Shown here piece by piece: positions 44,319-53,342 of a stretch of 63,497 nucleotides of DNA (positions are counted from its first letter, which is position 1; every line of letters starts with the position of its first letter). The stretch is taken from assembly GCA_002403375.1 (NCBI GenBank), contig DHHQ01000003.1, forward strand, positions 176,008-239,504. Direction: 5' to 3'. A model generated the notes under the pieces. It had not been told where the DNA came from and made no database searches. It saw nothing but the letters and a program-made list of their open reading frames with translations. This stretch comes from Thiobacillus denitrificans (GTDB lineage Bacteria; Pseudomonadota; Gammaproteobacteria; Burkholderiales; Thiobacillaceae). The translations under genes were made by a program, and so were the position numbers.

Positions 44319-45589
44319 TGCACCAGCACCGGCACCAGCGGTCCCGCAGTACCACCTGCGAGACCGAAGGAAGAACACGGCGACCCCGGTGCGTTCGGCT
44401 CGCCAAGGTACTCCATGACCACGTCGTCGGGCCCCTTGATCGGGTTCAGCATGAGGATGCACGCATAGCCCTGCAGCGCGACGGTCTGCGGATTGGTTCC
44501 GGCGAGCGCCTGGCAGTCGACCACGGGCGCGAGCACGACGCGGCGCTGCGAGCCGTACTGCGCGAGCGTGCCGGGCGGGGCGACCGCATACGCGCTGATG
44601 CCGTTGATGCCCGACGGGTTCGAGCTCTGGTAGGCCGTGTTGGCGATCTTGGCCGACTGGTAGTTGGCGGTGGTGCCAGCCGGGTGCGTGCCCGCATAGG
44701 CATTCTCCGGCGCCGGGTTGGGCCACGTCGTCTCGGTCGCCCCGCCGACGCCGACTTGCGTGTAGGCGATGCCGGTGAAGTCCGGCGGAGAATTGGTCAC
44801 GTTGTAGGCCCCCTTGTAGAGGCCAAAGCGCGTGTTCCAGGCGTCGGCCGCCGCCGAGATCTGGCCTTGCTGGCCCACCTGGGCACCGACCGGCGGCAGT
44901 TCGCACTGGCCGGGGCCGGAGAGCAGATCCTTGATCTCGTTGGCGCCGCCGCCTCCAGGGTTGAAGTCGATCCAGTTGTAGCTTCCGGTCGTGCCCGGCG
45001 TGCCGGACGAGAACTTGCCCGAGTACCACTGCCCGACCACCAGGCCAAAAGAGGGCGCAGAGCCGCCGGGCATCTGGCAGAGGCCGATGGGAACCGCGCA
45101 GGTCGATTGCGAGGGCGCGAGGGTGGCGACGGCGTAGGCGCTGACCGTCTGGTCGCCGAAGCCACGCACGCCCATGAACCACATGCCGATGTCGTTGCGC
45201 CTCGCCTCGCACATCACGTACCGCGCCGTGGCGGGGTCGGCGTTCGCGCTGATCTTGTAGTCGGCGTTCGGGCTGAGATGCTCGCTGTAGCGGATGTCCG
45301 CCGCGGCGATCACCACATCGTCCTTCTGGAATCCCCTCTGGTTCTTCCCTCCAACGAAGGCTCCCGCGGCGTCGGCGCGGACCAGCGCGTCGGCGGTGCC
45401 GTCGAGCTCGCGGGCGGCCGCCAGCGCGCAGGCGTCGGCGGCGTTCTGCAGTTCGGTCTTGTTGACGAACATCTGCCCCATGTCGAGCGCCAGGCCGATC
45501 ATCCCCACCAGCACGAAGATGGCGAGGCCGACCACGACGGCGACTGCGCCGCGCTGGCGGTGGGGAGAAGGTTGATTGAAACGGCGCAT
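44315..45589 (-). CDS. tadG: Pilus assembly protein TadG
   Basis: 424 residues. The N-terminus (QRGAVAVVVGLAIFVLVGMIGLALDMG) is the TadG membrane segment, followed by NKTELQNAADACALAAARELDG, the characteristic TadG_N stretch, and a large Gly/Asn-rich periplasmic domain. No von Willebrand A MIDAS motif is obvious. It lies upstream of tadE in this locus. Confidence 0.88.
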   Translation of the reverse strand: MRRFNQPSPHRQRGAVAVVVGLAIFVLVGMIGLALDMGQMFVNKTELQNAADACALAAARELDGTADALVRADAAGAFVGGKNQRGFQKDDVVIAAADIRYSEHLSPNADYKISANADPATARYVMCEARRNDIGMWFMGVRGFGDQTVSAYAVATLAPSQSTCAVPIGLCQMPGGSAPSFGLVVGQWYSGKFSSGTPGTTGSYNWIDFNPGGGGANEIKDLLSGPGQCELPPVGAQVGQQGQISAAADAWNTRFGLYKGAYNVTNSPPDFTGIAYTQVGVGGATETTWPNPAPENAYAGTHPAGTTANYQSAKIANTAYQSSNPSGINGISAYAVAPPGTLAQYGSQRRVVLAPVVDCQALAGTNPQTVALQGYACILMLNPIKGPDDVVMEYLGEPNAPGSPCSSFGLAGGTAGPLVPVLVQ

Positions 45590-45614
45590 GTCCCTGCCCT
45601 GTTCTTCTGGCTAA

Positions 45615-45896
45615 TCAGTTGCCGATCAGGCCGCCGCCGATGTTGATGACGGTCGCCTTCTCCGGCGGGGCGTTCACGCTCTTGGTGTAGTTGTCGATCG
45701 CCGCGTTCGCCGCCACGCCGTCGAGCCCCGAAACCGGATCGCTGTTGAGCGAGGCGTCGGGGTTGAGCGTCTGTTGGGCCTTGGCCTGGTTCACCGCCTG
45801 GCCGAAGCTTCGGTCGAGGTTCGGCGTGGTCGAGGTGCAGGCGGCGAGGGCGGCAGCCGAAGCCGCGAGCAACAGGCTGGAAAGGGTCGTTTTCAT
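45615..45896 (-). CDS. Small lipoprotein of the tad locus
   Basis: 93 residues: lipoprotein signal with lipobox ALAAC (Cys20) and a polar mature part of about 74 residues ending with a Gly-rich INIGGGLIGN. It occupies the position of RcpB between the secretin and later tad genes, so a role as a secretin-associated lipoprotein is inferred. Confidence 0.75.
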   Translation of the reverse strand: MKTTLSSLLLAASAAALAACTSTTPNLDRSFGQAVNQAKAQQTLNPDASLNSDPVSGLDGVAANAAIDNYTKSVNAPPEKATVINIGGGLIGN

Positions 45897-45906
45897 CGTT
45901 GGCTCC

Positions 45907-47403
45907 TTAGCGCATCTCGAAACCGCCCGTGCCCTGCGGCGGCGTGGCGGCGGCGGTGTTGTCGGCGGGGGCGCTTCCCTCCATCTTTCCGCCCAGGAAG
46001 AACTCGCTGCGCGACGGCGGCACCGCGTTGTCCGTCGGCAGGGTGTAGTCCGGCGGCAGCGGCTTGGCGAGACGCGGCGTGACGACGAACACCAGTTCGG
46101 TCTTGTCGTCCTGGAACTCGCTGGAACGGAACAGCGCGCCGAGCACCGGGATCTCGCCCAGCACCGGGAAGCGCTTCACCGTCTGCGTCGAGTTGTTCTT
46201 GATCAGGCCGGCGATGGCGAAACTCTGGCCGTCGTTGAGTTGCACCGTGGTTTCCGCGTTGCGCACGGTGAAGCTCGGCAGAATCGAGGTCACGCCGTCG
46301 ATCGTGGTGAACGGGTTGCCGGTCTGCGAGAGCTCGGACACCTCGGGTGCCACCTTGAGGTGGATGCGGCCGCCCGCCAGCACGGTCGGCGTGAACGCGA
46401 GGCGGATGCCGAATTCCTTTTCCTCCAGCGTGATGGTGTTTTCGTCGCGCGCGACCGGGATGAAGATGCGCCCGCCGGACAGGAATTTCCCGGTCTGGCC
46501 GCTCAGCGCCATGATGTTGGGCTCGGCGAGAATCCGGATCAGGCCGTCCTGCTTCTCGGCATCGATGTCCAGGAACTTGGTCGGGCTCTTGAATGCCGAC
46601 AACAGCCCCGTCGAATCGGACAGGAATTCGCTGAGAATGCCGTAGGTCCAGCTGCCGTTCGTCTTGGTCGCGCCGAGCTGGGCGCCGAGCTTCTCGAGCA
46701 GGGTCTTGCTCACCTCGGCGACCTTCACTTCCAGCATCACCTGCTGCGGGGCTCGCACGTGCATCATGTTGACGATGCGCGCGCCCGCCGCGTTCACCGC
46801 GTTGCTCGCATTGCGGCCACCGGACAGGCTGACGCTGACGCCCTTGTCGGAGCCCGGCATGGTCACCTCGGACACCAGGCTGCGGTTGAACTTGCGGACG
46901 AAGGCATCGGCGATCGCCAGTACCTGGTCCATCTTCAGCGCGTCGGAGACTTCACCCTTGAGCACCACGGAATCGTAGGCCACGTCGACGGTGACGTCCG
47001 GCTCGTCGGGCAGCAGCTGCCGCATGCGCGCCTGCAGCGCGGCGGCGTCGATGTTCACGGTGATGTCGATCACGGTCGCCGTGCCGTCGCGGGTCCAGAC
47101 GATCAGGTTGGTGCTGCCGATCTCCTTGCCGAGCAGGTAGGCCTCGCGCGGGTTGATCAGGTTGATGTCGGCGACCACCGGGTTGCCGACCGAGATGCGC
47201 GCGGCGGGTGCGGGCAGCCGCAGGATGGTCGACTTGCCGATGACCAGGTTCATCGGCGGCGCGATTTCGGTGTTGGCCGACGCGACCTGGCCGTTCTTCA
47301 CGGTCGCCGGCGTGACGGTCTTTTCGGCGGCCGTGGCGCCGCCTGCGGCGAACAGCATGCACGCGGCGAGTAGCGTCGTGAGGCCCTGACCTTGTTTTTT
47401 CAT
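45907..47403 (-). CDS. rcpA: Flp pilus secretin RcpA (CpaC)
   Basis: Outer-membrane secretin channel, 498 residues. A signal peptide (ending near ATAAEK) precedes a pilus/BON-type N-terminal domain (about 45-200) and the C-terminal secretin domain with VEVKVAEVSKTLLEKLG and the late VPVLGEIPVLGALFRS signature. Confidence 0.95.
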   Translation of the reverse strand: MKKQGQGLTTLLAACMLFAAGGATAAEKTVTPATVKNGQVASANTEIAPPMNLVIGKSTILRLPAPAARISVGNPVVADINLINPREAYLLGKEIGSTNLIVWTRDGTATVIDITVNIDAAALQARMRQLLPDEPDVTVDVAYDSVVLKGEVSDALKMDQVLAIADAFVRKFNRSLVSEVTMPGSDKGVSVSLSGGRNASNAVNAAGARIVNMMHVRAPQQVMLEVKVAEVSKTLLEKLGAQLGATKTNGSWTYGILSEFLSDSTGLLSAFKSPTKFLDIDAEKQDGLIRILAEPNIMALSGQTGKFLSGGRIFIPVARDENTITLEEKEFGIRLAFTPTVLAGGRIHLKVAPEVSELSQTGNPFTTIDGVTSILPSFTVRNAETTVQLNDGQSFAIAGLIKNNSTQTVKRFPVLGEIPVLGALFRSSEFQDDKTELVFVVTPRLAKPLPPDYTLPTDNAVPPSRSEFFLGGKMEGSAPADNTAAATPPQGTGGFEMR

Positions 47404-47435
47404 CGTGTTCTCCCCTGTCTCTCTGTTTGCGCGCT

Positions 47436-48281
47436 TCAGAACGCCATCTCGGAACGGTTCAGCCCCTTGATCACCTCGACCGTCTGGCCGTTGCTCTCGG
47501 CGGCCGGCTTCGGCCTGGGTGCAACACGCTTCACCGCCGTCCTGACCGGGCGCGCAGCCGGCGCCGGCTCGCTGATGCCGTGTAGCAGTTCCTGCTTGCG
47601 GATGCCGCTGGTCTGGCTGTCCTCGGTGTCGACCTGATTTCTCAGCACCAGCGACAGATTGCCGACACTGCGGGCGAGGTCGATCTTCTCGGCCTCCTCG
47701 GGCGTCACTTCCAACGTCACGGCGTTCACCACCTTGGGCTTGGTGTCGTCGCGGCTCGCTTCCTGCGCGACGGCCAGCACCAGGATGCGCTCGAGCACGA
47801 TCTTCGAGATCATGTGCTGCTCGTCGTTGCCGCGACCGCGCGCGTCGTTGGTGTTGACCATGATGTCGACGTGATTGCCGGGCAGCGCGAAGCCGGCGAC
47901 GCCGACGACCTCGTTGACCTTGACGGTGATCGCGCGCTTGCCCTCGGCGATGACCGCCGACAGGCCGCCCTTCGTCCCCTTCGGCGCGAGCTTGGATTCG
48001 AGCACGGGCTCGCCGCGGGTCAGCGTCGTTTTCACGACGCGGTCGCCGAGCTCGGCAGGATCACTGATGGCCCCCGTCGGCAGGCTGCCCGACGGCCATT
48101 CGACCGTGGTCAGCATGTCGGGCGTCAGCGGACTGCCCAGCTGGATGTCGCGCGTGGCGACGACCACCCGGTTGGTGGCGATGTCGGCCTGGCGCCCCAG
48201 CCATTGCGCGGCGAGCGTCACCGCCATGGCGCCCAGCAGCACCGCGACGACCAGCATGACCATTGCTCGTGTGTTCTTCAT
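47436..48281 (-). CDS. rcpC: Flp pilus assembly protein RcpC (CpaB)
   Basis: 281 residues: one N-terminal membrane helix and an SAF-type domain (VVVATRDIQLGSPLTPDMLTT) followed by the RcpC/CpaB domain with LPGNHVDIMVN. It supports secretin assembly. rcpA lies 32 bases downstream. Confidence 0.93.
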   Translation of the reverse strand: MKNTRAMVMLVVAVLLGAMAVTLAAQWLGRQADIATNRVVVATRDIQLGSPLTPDMLTTVEWPSGSLPTGAISDPAELGDRVVKTTLTRGEPVLESKLAPKGTKGGLSAVIAEGKRAITVKVNEVVGVAGFALPGNHVDIMVNTNDARGRGNDEQHMISKIVLERILVLAVAQEASRDDTKPKVVNAVTLEVTPEEAEKIDLARSVGNLSLVLRNQVDTEDSQTSGIRKQELLHGISEPAPAARPVRTAVKRVAPRPKPAAESNGQTVEVIKGLNRSEMAF

Positions 48282-48300
48282 AACGCTTTCCCCTCTGACC

Positions 48301-49635
48301 TCAGTTCCGCACGAAATAGTTGTTCCACGCCCAGTCCAGCAGCGACTCGCTCATCTCGGGGCGCAGGCTGCGGAAGCGCGCCTGGTCCCGCAACTGCCCG
48401 AGCAGGTCGCGCGGCGAACATGCCAGCAGCGGTCGCCCTTCCTGCTCGTGTCTATGCAATACGTATGCCAGCCCCTCGGCCGTGAACGGGATGCCCAGCC
48501 GCTCGCACTCCTGCCTGAAGATGCCCTCGTAGTCGGACGCGTCGATCGGACCGACGTAGATCTTGTAGCCGAGGCGGCGCAGGAAGGCTTCGTCCGCCAG
48601 CGCACTCGGCTGCAGGTTGGTGCTGAACACCAGGTTGACGTCGAACGGCACCTGGAACTTGTTGCCGGTATGCAGCGCCAGGTAGTCGACCTGGCGGTCC
48701 ATCGGCACGATCCAGCGGTTCATGATCGCGCGCGGCTCGGCCAGCTGGCGGCCGAGGTCGTCGATGATCAGGAGGCCGTTGTTGGCCTTGACCTGGGGCG
48801 GCGCGTTGTAATAGCGGGCCTCGGGATCGAACTGCAGGTCGAGCATCGGCAGCGAGAGCTCGCCGCCGCACAGCACCACCGGCCGCGCGCACGCGACCCA
48901 GCGGGCGTCGGTGTAGGCGCGACGCTCGAGCTGGCTGTGCGGGGCACGGCCGTCGGCCTGCTGCGTGTGCACCAGCGGGTCGTAGACCTGGATGACTTCG
49001 CCGTCGACCAGGATCGCGTGAGGAATGTAGATGTCGCCGGGCAGCAGGCCGATCAGCCGCTCTGCGACATAGGTCTTGCCGGCGCCGGCCGGGCCGTAGA
49101 CGAAGGTCGCGCGCCGCGAGTTCATGGCGGCGCCGAACTGGTCGAGCAGTTCGGGCTTCAGCACGACGCCCTCGAAGACACGGGCGATGTCGGCGCGGGT
49201 GACCTCGACGTCGGCCATCGACTGCAGCGCCACCTGGCGCGCGTAGGCGTCGAGGCTGACCGGCGCGGGGCCCGCGTACTGGCTGCGCGCCATCGCGTCG
49301 ACCGCGCGCTGGCGCCCGAGGTCGGTGAGCGCGAAGGTGAAGTCCTTGCTCGCCGCGTGCAGCGGGTCGCCGTCGATGCGCGGCTGCACCTCGATGAGCT
49401 TCTCCGCGCGCATGAAGGTCAGCACCGGCTCGAGCACGCCGGGCAGCAGGTGGATGCGGTCGACGAGTTCGCCCTGGCGCTGCGGCCCGCCCTTGAACAG
49501 GATCTTCGCGGCCAGTTCGACCAGGAAGAAGAACGGCAACCCGGTCTGCTCCAGGCTGACCGGCGGCGCCGGGGCGTAGCCCGCGCCCGGTGTTCCTGCT
49601 GGCTGCGCGTCGCGCAGCATGGCCGGTTGATTCAT
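48301..49635 (-). CDS. AAA ATPase of the tad locus
   Basis: 444 residues. An N-terminal helical region (about 25-150) is followed by an AAA+ module with Walker A VYGPAGAGKTYV, Walker B NGLLIIDDLGRQ and a sensor-like VFSTNLQP. I start it at ATG 49635, which has GGGGAGA upstream. It lies between tadV and rcpC, separate from the dedicated secretion ATPase TadA, so it is an accessory; remodelling of pilus components is inferred only. Confidence 0.82.
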   Translation of the reverse strand: MNQPAMLRDAQPAGTPGAGYAPAPPVSLEQTGLPFFFLVELAAKILFKGGPQRQGELVDRIHLLPGVLEPVLTFMRAEKLIEVQPRIDGDPLHAASKDFTFALTDLGRQRAVDAMARSQYAGPAPVSLDAYARQVALQSMADVEVTRADIARVFEGVVLKPELLDQFGAAMNSRRATFVYGPAGAGKTYVAERLIGLLPGDIYIPHAILVDGEVIQVYDPLVHTQQADGRAPHSQLERRAYTDARWVACARPVVLCGGELSLPMLDLQFDPEARYYNAPPQVKANNGLLIIDDLGRQLAEPRAIMNRWIVPMDRQVDYLALHTGNKFQVPFDVNLVFSTNLQPSALADEAFLRRLGYKIYVGPIDASDYEGIFRQECERLGIPFTAEGLAYVLHRHEQEGRPLLACSPRDLLGQLRDQARFRSLRPEMSESLLDWAWNNYFVRN

Positions 49636-49684
49636 GTTGTCTCCCCTATCCTTCTGCGCGGCGCCATGGCGCCGCGTCACTGCC

Positions 49685-50245
49685 TCAGATCAAGCGAAAA
49701 CCCAGGTGCCGCGCCAGCAGATACGCCGCGACGCCGAGCGCGATGGCGACGGCGTACGGCAGCCTCGCCGCGGTCTGCGGTCCTGCGGAAAAATCCGGGA
49801 GCGTGCGGATCTGCACGCTCGCCGCGGCCGAGAACAGCATCTCGCGCAGGTTGCCGGCCATCCGGCGTGCCACGCCGCGGCGCAAGGCGAACACCAGCGC
49901 CAGCGCGCCGCCCGACAGCAGCACCCACAGCGCCGCCTCGACGATCGCCGCGGGGCCGAGAAAGGCGCCCGTCATCGCCATCAGCTTGACGTCGCCGGCG
50001 CCCATGGCGCGCAGCGCGTAGATCGGAAGAAACATGACCAGGCCCAGCGCCAGGCCGCCGAGCCCGCGCAGAAAGCCGATGCCTTCCGGGTGCGCGGCGG
50101 CGAGCGCGAGGCCGGCGAGCGCGCCGGCGAGCACCAGCGCGTTGGGAATACGGCGGGCGCGCAGGTCGGTGACCACGGCGCCGGCGAGAAACGGGAGGAG
50201 GAGCGCCATCGTCAGCAGGTCCACGTGTCGGGTCCGTCCGATCAT
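49685..50245 (-). CDS. tadV: Prepilin peptidase TadV (CpaA)
   Basis: Inner-membrane aspartic protease that processes Flp and TadE/F pseudopilins, 186 residues with about five helices. Catalytic aspartates lie in TDLRARRIPN and GAGDVKLMAM. Start ATG 50245; GTG 50224 is an alternative. Confidence 0.92.
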   Translation of the reverse strand: MIGRTRHVDLLTMALLLPFLAGAVVTDLRARRIPNALVLAGALAGLALAAAHPEGIGFLRGLGGLALGLVMFLPIYALRAMGAGDVKLMAMTGAFLGPAAIVEAALWVLLSGGALALVFALRRGVARRMAGNLREMLFSAAASVQIRTLPDFSAGPQTAARLPYAVAIALGVAAYLLARHLGFRLI

Positions 50246-50258
50246 CGAGCGAGGCCGT

Positions 50259-50447
50259 TCAGGCGCCGCTGATGGCTTCCTTGACCTTGCCCGCGACCAT
50301 GTCGTACATGTCACCCAGCGACAGGCCCAGCGTGGTCACCGTGGTCACGATCGCCACCGCGATCAGCGAACCGATGAGGGCGTATTCGAGTGCGGTCACG
50401 CCCGACTCGTCGGCCAGAAAATTCTGAAGAAAAAGGTAATTCGGCAC
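50259..50447 (-). CDS. flp1: Flp-type pilin
   Basis: 62 residues of the Flp family. Processing site DESG/VTALEYALIG with the conserved Glu-Tyr pair in the mature N-terminus, then a hydrophobic helix. Start GTG 50447 with a GAGGGGG ribosome-binding site. Separated from the first pilin gene by a strong hairpin. Confidence 0.93.
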   Translation of the reverse strand: MPNYLFLQNFLADESGVTALEYALIGSLIAVAIVTTVTTLGLSLGDMYDMVAGKVKEAISGA

Positions 50448-50480
50448 GGCTGACCCCCTCTTTGTTTTGTTATTCGTGCT

Positions 50481-50498
50481 CCCGGGGCGAGCCCCGGG
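50481..50498 (-). repeat. Strong hairpin between the two pilin genes
   Basis: A perfect 8-base inverted repeat CCCGGGGC-GA-GCCCCGGG (18 bases) with no following T-run on either strand. More likely an mRNA-stability or processing element than a terminator. Confidence 0.6.
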
Positions 50499-50521
50499 GT
50501 AGCTTGCTCCTGCAAGACTTA

Positions 50522-50737
50522 CTAGTTGCCGCCGGTGCCGCCACCCGCGCCACCACCGTTCGCAGTCGTCAGCTCGGTACCGATTTTTCCGAAGGTGGCG
50601 TCGAGTTGGGTGCCAACGATCTTCACGGAGGCGATGATCACCACCGCGATCAGCGCGGCGATCAGGCCATACTCGATCGCGGTCACGCCCTCTTCGTCAG
50701 CCCAGAAACGCTTGACAGCCAGTTGCAGTTTGTTCAT
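50522..50737 (-). CDS. flp2: Flp-type pilin with Gly-rich tail
   Basis: 71 residues. Processing site DEEG/VTAIEYGLIAAL, membrane helix, then an unusual Gly-rich C-terminus (ANGGGAGGGTGGN). Start ATG 50737 with a near-perfect AAGGAG ribosome-binding site; the open frame upstream adds a non-homologous extension. First gene of the tad locus and probably the major pilin. Confidence 0.93.
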   Translation of the reverse strand: MNKLQLAVKRFWADEEGVTAIEYGLIAALIAVVIIASVKIVGTQLDATFGKIGTELTTANGGGAGGGTGGN

Positions 50738-50769
50738 TTGGTTCTCCTTTGATGGATTGAAACGTTCGC

Positions 50770-50840
50770 GCATCACGACCGGTGTTGTCTCCCTGTGATG
50801 CCTGTTTTCGGAACCCGGTGATGCGATGAGCCCGTGATGT
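50770..50840. promoter_or_regulatory. Repeated GTGATG motifs upstream of the tad locus
   Basis: In the 202-base gap between the response regulator gene and the first pilin gene lie GCATCAC (50770-50776), GTGATGC (50795-50801), GTGATGC (50818-50824) and GTGATGT (50834-50840). They could be regulator sites for the tad promoter; no convincing -35/-10 pair is seen in the gap. Confidence 0.35.
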
Positions 50841-50939
50841 CAGGTTAGCGGCACAGGAAAATTCCAACAGGGATTTGCATCCTGTTTTGGGCAGGACAAA
50901 TGTCCCGGTCGGCGGAGGTGAAGCGGGGGAAGCGGCGGC

Positions 50940-51608
50940 TCAGTCTTCGCCGAGATGGTGCTCGATCGCGTACATGTAGAGCGCGAGGCGGGTGCGCACG
51001 CCGAGCTTGGAATAGATGCTGGAGAGGTGGTTGCGCAGGGTGTGCTCGGCCATGCACAGGCGGTCGGCGAGCACCTTGTTGGGCAGGCCTTCGCCCTTGA
51101 CCAGGGCCTGGATGACCTTGCGTTCCTTCTGGGTGAGGCTGGCGATGCGCTCGGCCTCGGGGTCGCGCTTGTCCTGGCGCAGCCGGCCGAGGATCTGCGC
51201 GGCGGTCTCGGGGTCGAGCCAGACCTCGCCGGCGTGCACGCGGGTGATCGCGGTGATCAGCGTATCGGCCGCGGCCTCCTTGCTGAGGATGCCTGACGCG
51301 CCGCGCAGCATCGACTGCTCGCGCAGGCTGCGGTCGCGGGTGCCGGTGAGGATGATGATGCGTGTGCCCTCGTTGCGCAGGATCGCGGGCATGGCGTCGA
51401 GCCCGCTCTGCCCGCCGAGGTCGAGGTCGAGCAGCACGATGTCGGGCTTCTCCCTTTCCACCAGCCGCTCGGCCTCCTCGAGGGTCTGCGCGGTGCCGGC
51501 GACCTCGAGCCGCGGACGCTCGCCGTCGATGAGCTTGGAGAGCCCCCACAGCAGCATCGGATGGTCGTCGACCAGGACGACGCGGATCGGTTTCGTCGCC
51601 GCGTTCAT
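50940..51608 (-). CDS. NarL-type response regulator
   Basis: 222 residues: receiver domain with phospho-acceptor Asp61 (DIVLLDLDLGG) and a LuxR/NarL helix-turn-helix (SLTQKERKVIQALVKGEGLPNK region, about 160-215). The ATG overlaps the kinase stop (ATGA). Adjacent to the tad locus on the same strand, so control of the pilus genes is the natural hypothesis. Confidence 0.93.
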   Translation of the reverse strand: MNAATKPIRVVLVDDHPMLLWGLSKLIDGERPRLEVAGTAQTLEEAERLVEREKPDIVLLDLDLGGQSGLDAMPAILRNEGTRIIILTGTRDRSLREQSMLRGASGILSKEAAADTLITAITRVHAGEVWLDPETAAQILGRLRQDKRDPEAERIASLTQKERKVIQALVKGEGLPNKVLADRLCMAEHTLRNHLSSIYSKLGVRTRLALYMYAIEHHLGED

Positions 51609-53308
51609 GGCGTGCCTCCGGCGGGCTGCCGGCTCCATACCGGCAGCGTGACGCGAACCTGGGTCGCCTCGACGCTGCGAATCACTTCGAGGCGACCGCC
51701 GAGGTCGCGCGCGCGCTCGCTGAGCGAGCGCGGGTGGAACGGCCCCACCTCGGCGGCGGCCGGGTTGACGAATTCGAGCACCATGCGGTCGGGCGTGCAG
51801 TCGAGCCTGACGGTGGCGTGGTCGCAGCGTCCGTGGCGGCGGATGTTGCTGAGCCCCTCGCTCACGATGTGGCGGAAGTCGTCGAGCTGCTGCGGACTCA
51901 GCGCCTGGTCGCCTTGGGTCTCGAGATCGGTCTTGATACCCGAGTTCGCCTGGAACTGCTCGACCAGCGTCCGCAGCACCGGCAGCACGTGGCCGCCGCC
52001 GGGTTCCGCCTGGCCGCGCAGCGCGACGATGTAGCCGCGCAACTGCGCGATGCTGGCGTCGGCCATGCCGATCAGGTCGGCGATGTCGGCGCTGAGCGGG
52101 TTCTCCGCGCCGGCCTGGCGCTTGAGCGCCTCGAGCCCCATGCGCAGGCCGACGTAGGGCTGCACCGTGCTGTCGTGCAGGTCGCGCGAGATACGCCGGC
52201 GCTCGCCGGTCGCCGCGGTGGCGGTGAGGCGGTCGATCAGGCGCAGGTTGTCGATGCGCAGCGCGATCTGCACGGCGACCTGGTGCAGGAAGGTATAGGC
52301 CACGGGCACCCGGAAGCGGCGGTCGTAGCAGAGGCAGACGCGCCCGGGCGCCGCCCCCTGCCCCACCGGCAGCGGGAAGCACTGGTAATGCCGGGTCGCC
52401 AGCAGGTCGGCCAGCTGGCCGAGGTGGATGTCGCCGCGCTTGATCATGCGCCCCTCTCCGATGTCGTAGAGGGCGAAGCGCGGCCGCAGCAGCCGGCTCG
52501 GCGAGTGGCGGTTGAACCCGGCGATCAGCGACGGCGGCAGGTCTAGGAATTCGCTCACGACGCCGTTGGGCACGCGGTCGACCTTGCTGTCGCCCGCCCC
52601 CACCTCGTAGAGGGTGCTGTGGCCGTCGCCGGGCTCGGGGAGCATCGCGACGACCCGGCTCGCCCGCGCGAACGCGCGCAGCCTGTCGAGCAGCCTGAGC
52701 AGCACGCCGCTCTCGCCGAGCCGGGCATCCTCCGCGCTGATCTCGCTCAAGAGCGTGAGGCGCCGCTTCAGGCGGATGAAGCGGTCGCCCCAGCGGGCGG
52801 CGATGTAGCCGAGCACGCCGAGCGCGATGATCGGCCCGAATGCCGCAGGAAACAGGTTGCCCGACACCGGCGACCATGCGCTCAGCACGCTGTAGGCGAC
52901 GACGCACGTGAGCGTCATCGCCAGCCCCTGCACCAGCCCCGACTGCACGGAGGCGAGCACGATGGGGAACAGCAGCAGCACGAACAGGTTGCTTTCGGGT
53001 CCCACGGCGACCAGCAGCAGGATCAGCCAGCCGGCATCGAGCCAGTAGGAGATGCTGGCGCGCACCAGGCCCGGCCGGTGCTTGACCGCCCACAGCATGA
53101 GCAGGCTGGTCGCGGCATACACGAACACCAGTGCGAGCGCTGCGCGCTGGTGCGCGAGCGAGAGGCTGCTTTCGAGCAGGACGCCGAGGGCGGCTGCGAG
53201 CGCAACGAAGATGCGCAGCTCGCTGAGCGTCCGGAAGTCGGAACGCCCCTCCACGGGATCCTCCGCCGGGCGCGCGGCGGGACGGCCGGTGCGTGCGTCG
53301 CTTGTCAT
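51605..53308 (-). CDS. Sensor histidine kinase, NarX/LiaS-like (HisKA_3)
   Basis: 567 residues: about five membrane helices (30-180), a GAF-like cytoplasmic sensor region (about 200-350), and a HisKA_3 dimerisation domain with His378 in ISRDLHDSTVQP, followed by a HATPase domain (N-box around EGLSNIRRHG). It is the partner of the overlapping response regulator gene. The membrane region lacks a large periplasmic domain, suggesting an intramembrane or envelope signal. Confidence 0.9.
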   Translation of the reverse strand: MTSDARTGRPAARPAEDPVEGRSDFRTLSELRIFVALAAALGVLLESSLSLAHQRAALALVFVYAATSLLMLWAVKHRPGLVRASISYWLDAGWLILLLVAVGPESNLFVLLLFPIVLASVQSGLVQGLAMTLTCVVAYSVLSAWSPVSGNLFPAAFGPIIALGVLGYIAARWGDRFIRLKRRLTLLSEISAEDARLGESGVLLRLLDRLRAFARASRVVAMLPEPGDGHSTLYEVGAGDSKVDRVPNGVVSEFLDLPPSLIAGFNRHSPSRLLRPRFALYDIGEGRMIKRGDIHLGQLADLLATRHYQCFPLPVGQGAAPGRVCLCYDRRFRVPVAYTFLHQVAVQIALRIDNLRLIDRLTATAATGERRRISRDLHDSTVQPYVGLRMGLEALKRQAGAENPLSADIADLIGMADASIAQLRGYIVALRGQAEPGGGHVLPVLRTLVEQFQANSGIKTDLETQGDQALSPQQLDDFRHIVSEGLSNIRRHGRCDHATVRLDCTPDRMVLEFVNPAAAEVGPFHPRSLSERARDLGGRLEVIRSVEATQVRVTLPVWSRQPAGGTP

Positions 53309-53342
53309 GCCGGGCGGGGTCCGCTTGCGCGCACGACGCGGA

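Noticed and set aside
50870..50910. Sigma-54-like TGGAAT...TGTGC motif upstream of the pilin genes (minus strand)
   Set aside because: GG-to-GC spacing is one base too long and the -12 half deviates, so it does not meet the sigma-54 consensus.
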